Origin: Lysobacteraceae bacterium SCN 69-320
Lineage (GTDB): Bacteria > Pseudomonadota > Gammaproteobacteria > Xanthomonadales > Rhodanobacteraceae
Assembly (NCBI GenBank): GCA_001725155.1
Contig: MEFP01000030.1
Location: 62,001 to 126,000 of the forward strand
Length of the DNA: 64,000 nucleotides
Reading direction: 5' to 3'
Shown here: piece after piece, positions 61,909-64,000 of the stretch
Layout: every line of letters starts with the position of its first letter
Numbering within the stretch: the first letter of the stretch is position 1
Program-made: the position numbers and the translations under genes
The notes under the pieces: generated by a model
Database searches by the model: none
What the model was told of the DNA's origin: nothing
The model's input: the letters and a program-made list of their open reading frames with translations, nothing else

Positions 61909-64000
61909 ATGCACCGCACACCGTTGTATCTGGCCATCGCTCTGGCCGGCCTCGCCTCGCTGCCGCTCGCCGCCGTCGCCCAGGAAGCGAACGCCGACCG
62001 CAAGGACGCGACCGAACTCGAAGGCGTCGTCGTCACCGGTTCGCGCATTCCGCGCGCGACCGTGGAAGGTCCGGCGCCGGTCACCGTGATCACGGCCGAC
62101 GACATCCGCGCGAAAGGGCTGAACACGGCCTACGACGTGGTGCGTTCGCTGACCCAGTCGACCGGCTCGGTGCAGACGCAGCAGTTCCAGGGCTTCACGC
62201 CCGGCGCACAGCAGGTGGATCTGCGCGGCCTCGGCCCGAGCTACACCCTGGTGCTGCTGAACGGCCGGCGCATGGCCGATTTCCCGCTGGCCTACAACGC
62301 GCAGAGCAATTTCACCGACATCGCCAACATCCCGGTGTCGATGATCGAGCGCATCGAAGTGCTGACCGGCAGCGCCTCGGCGATCTACGGCTCCGATGCG
62401 GTATCCGGCGTCATCAACTTCATCCTCAAGCAGAAGGCCGACGGCAGCACCCTGAACTACCGCGTCGGCGACACGCAGGACGGCGGCGGCTTCTCGCAGC
62501 GCCTGCAGCTGACCAGCGGCGGCAGCATCGGCGATCTCGACGCACTGTTCGGCGTGGAGTTCTATCGGCAGGACCCGATCTTCCAGTACCAGCGCAGCTT
62601 CCAGGATTCGCTGCGCGACAACCCGACCCTGCGCGCGCCGGCCGTGGCCGCGCGCACCTTCCTGCGCTGGAACCCGGCCACCCTGCAGTACATCGACCCC
62701 GGCCAGGCGACCTGCGATGCGCTGTCGCATCTGGACCGCGGCACGCTGCAGTACACCTCGCGGCCGAATCGCGGCTGGTTCTGCGGCAGCACCGAAGCGC
62801 TGTACGGCACGGTGCAGAACCAGCGCGAGAACGGCGTCGGCTATGCCTCGCTGAGCTATCACCTCAACGACGACACGCGCGCCTACATGGACTTCCAGGC
62901 CGCGCACACGCGCACGAAGTTCGGCGGCGGACCGAACTACTGGGGCTACGGCGGCTCCAGCGACAACACTTTCATCAACGCGGCCACCGGCACCTACGAA
63001 GCCTGGCAGCGCATCTTCACGCCGGAGGAAGTCGGCGGCCTCGATGCGGTGCTCGACTACAACCGCGATACGACGCGCTCGCTGAATACCGGCATCGAAG
63101 GCCATTTCGGCGACTGGCACTACGACGCGGGCTATTCCAACGCGCGCTTCCGCATGGTGCAGGCGCACCGCGCCATCGTCATCGACGCGGCCGACCGCTT
63201 CTTCCTCGGCGAATCGCAAGGCATCGACGACGACACCGGCTATACCGTGTTCGCGCCGAACGTGGACCGCCTGTACCGGCCGCTGACCCGCGCCGAATAC
63301 GAATCCATCTCGCGCTACACGCCGATCAACGCGCATACGCGCGCCGAATCGTTCAACCTCAGCATCGACAACGGCGCGCTGTTCGAGCTGCCGGCCGGCG
63401 ACGTCGGCGTCGCCGCGGTGGCCGAGTACGGCACCCAGGCCTATGCGATGAACATCGACCCGGACGTCACGGCGAACCGCTATTTCGGCTGGACCGGCAC
63501 CGGCGGCAGCGGCGCGCGCAGCCGCTATGCGCTGGGCACGGAATTCCGCATACCGCTGCTGGCGTCGCTGAGCCTGACGCCGGCCGTGCGCTACGACAGC
63601 TATTCCTTCGCCGGCCACACCACGGCCAAGACCACGCAGGGCCTCGGCCTGGAATGGCGGCCGACGGATTCGCTGCTGCTGCGCGGCAGCGCGGCGACCA
63701 GCTTCCGCGCGCCGGACCTGCACTACGTCTTCGCCGGCCCGAGCGGCGCCTACTACACCCTGACCGACTACTACCTCTGCCGCTCGCGCCAGGCCGGCGT
63801 GCCGTACTCGGACTGCGACTACGACGGTATCTCGGTCAAGGGCACGCGCCGCGGCAACCGCGGTCTCGACAGCGAATCAGGCAAGTCCTTCACCTACGGC
63901 CTGGTCTGGTCGCCGGCGCCGGAGTTCGACGTCAGCGTCGACTACTACGACATCCGCCTCGACAACGCGATCACCGACCGCGACCTCGACGAGATCCTGC
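61909..64000 (+). CDS. TonB-dependent receptor (3' end beyond window)
   Basis: 697 residues are visible and the gene runs off the right edge. Signal peptide MHRTPLYLAIALAGLASLPLAAVAQ; TonB box-like LEGVVVTGSRIPRA near 38-51; plug with VTVITADDIRAKGLNTAYDVVRSL, VDLRGLGPSYTLVLLNGRRMADFP and VSMIERIEVLTGSASAIYGSDAVSGVINFIL (about 55-180); then barrel strands with many Tyr and Asp. Cys pairs in extracellular-loop positions (CDALSHL...WFCGS; YYLCRSRQ...SDCDYDG) suggest loop disulfides. The 'GSRIPR...TAYDVVRSLTQSTG' type resembles the large receptors of Lysobacterales and Caulobacterales that import glycans or other large nutrients; iron chelates remain possible. No STN domain, so not a Fec-type signalling receptor. 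Confidence 0.92.
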   Translation, partial: MHRTPLYLAIALAGLASLPLAAVAQEANADRKDATELEGVVVTGSRIPRATVEGPAPVTVITADDIRAKGLNTAYDVVRSLTQSTGSVQTQQFQGFTPGAQQVDLRGLGPSYTLVLLNGRRMADFPLAYNAQSNFTDIANIPVSMIERIEVLTGSASAIYGSDAVSGVINFILKQKADGSTLNYRVGDTQDGGGFSQRLQLTSGGSIGDLDALFGVEFYRQDPIFQYQRSFQDSLRDNPTLRAPAVAARTFLRWNPATLQYIDPGQATCDALSHLDRGTLQYTSRPNRGWFCGSTEALYGTVQNQRENGVGYASLSYHLNDDTRAYMDFQAAHTRTKFGGGPNYWGYGGSSDNTFINAATGTYEAWQRIFTPEEVGGLDAVLDYNRDTTRSLNTGIEGHFGDWHYDAGYSNARFRMVQAHRAIVIDAADRFFLGESQGIDDDTGYTVFAPNVDRLYRPLTRAEYESISRYTPINAHTRAESFNLSIDNGALFELPAGDVGVAAVAEYGTQAYAMNIDPDVTANRYFGWTGTGGSGARSRYALGTEFRIPLLASLSLTPAVRYDSYSFAGHTTAKTTQGLGLEWRPTDSLLLRGSAATSFRAPDLHYVFAGPSGAYYTLTDYYLCRSRQAGVPYSDCDYDGISVKGTRRGNRGLDSESGKSFTYGLVWSPAPEFDVSVDYYDIRLDNAITDRDLDEIL

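Noticed and set aside
1-64000. tRNA, rRNA, CRISPR arrays, complete insertion sequences or phage genes
   Set aside because: No cloverleaf-like sequence, regular spaced repeats, transposase or integrase motifs were found when reading the gaps and both strands; a dedicated tRNA and repeat search would confirm.

Overview
The window is high-GC bacterial chromosome with dense coding, frequent 4-bp ATGA/GTGA gene overlaps, two TonB-dependent receptors, a FecI/FecR signalling operon, many Sec-exported proteins of unknown function, and secreted modules of the 'GxWWNPxxxGxGW' and 'DRIFA(D/N)xF(E/Q)' kinds. By pattern this points to a free-living gammaproteobacterium of the Lysobacterales (Xanthomonadales), most likely Rhodanobacteraceae (Dokdonella/Tahibacter-like). 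That assignment is inference. I see no tRNA, rRNA, CRISPR array, transposase or phage gene.

Layout. 1-3000: a LysR regulator (cut by the left edge) divergent from an MFS exporter and a DkgB-type aldo-keto reductase. 3176-7646: a small NTF2-like secreted protein, dusB, a three-gene overlapping phospholipid cluster (YnbA-like CDP-alcohol phosphatidyltransferase, PlsC-like acyltransferase, YnbB/CdsA-like cytidylyltransferase) and a DUF4893-like protein. 7784-17550 (minus strand): a polymorphic toxin locus, made of a 3.1-kilo-residue Sec-exported SpvB/FG-GAP/RHS protein with a Hint autoprocessing domain and a C-terminal toxin, followed 11 bp later by a candidate immunity gene. The toxin tip and immunity gene are visibly poorer in GC than the RHS body. 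18075-19274: metK. 19725-26280: two tandem paralogous secreted beta-propeller proteins.

26335-36047 (minus strand) is the most interesting block: a six-gene set reading YjfI-like (DUF2170), PspA-like coiled coil, a small tandem ribbon-helix-helix-like protein, a YqiJ-like OB-fold membrane protein, a YqiK-type flotillin and a 1690-residue DUF3686-type AAA ATPase. It looks like a membrane-stress or membrane-remodelling system that merges what E. coli keeps as separate yjfIJ and yqiJK loci. Two 13-bp palindromes lie upstream, and a MITE-like inverted-repeat element sits between the flotillin and ATPase genes. A diverged relative of that element lies at 49588-49799.

36395-44602: secreted proteins, including a paralogous pair ('DPDGxGQVLIYPYYTV' family) flanking a 92-residue orphan. 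44720-49571: a TonB / ECF sigma / FecR / STN-receptor operon. 49926-53465: a subtilase sharing its C-terminal module with the 973-residue protein at 37538. 53754-64000: a PlpD-type patatin/Omp85 protein, a one-gene (fused A+B) succinyl-CoA:3-ketoacid CoA-transferase, a YfcG-type GST, a LytS/LytTR-type two-component system, an ADP-ribosylglycohydrolase-family protein and the start of a second large TonB-dependent receptor cut by the right edge.
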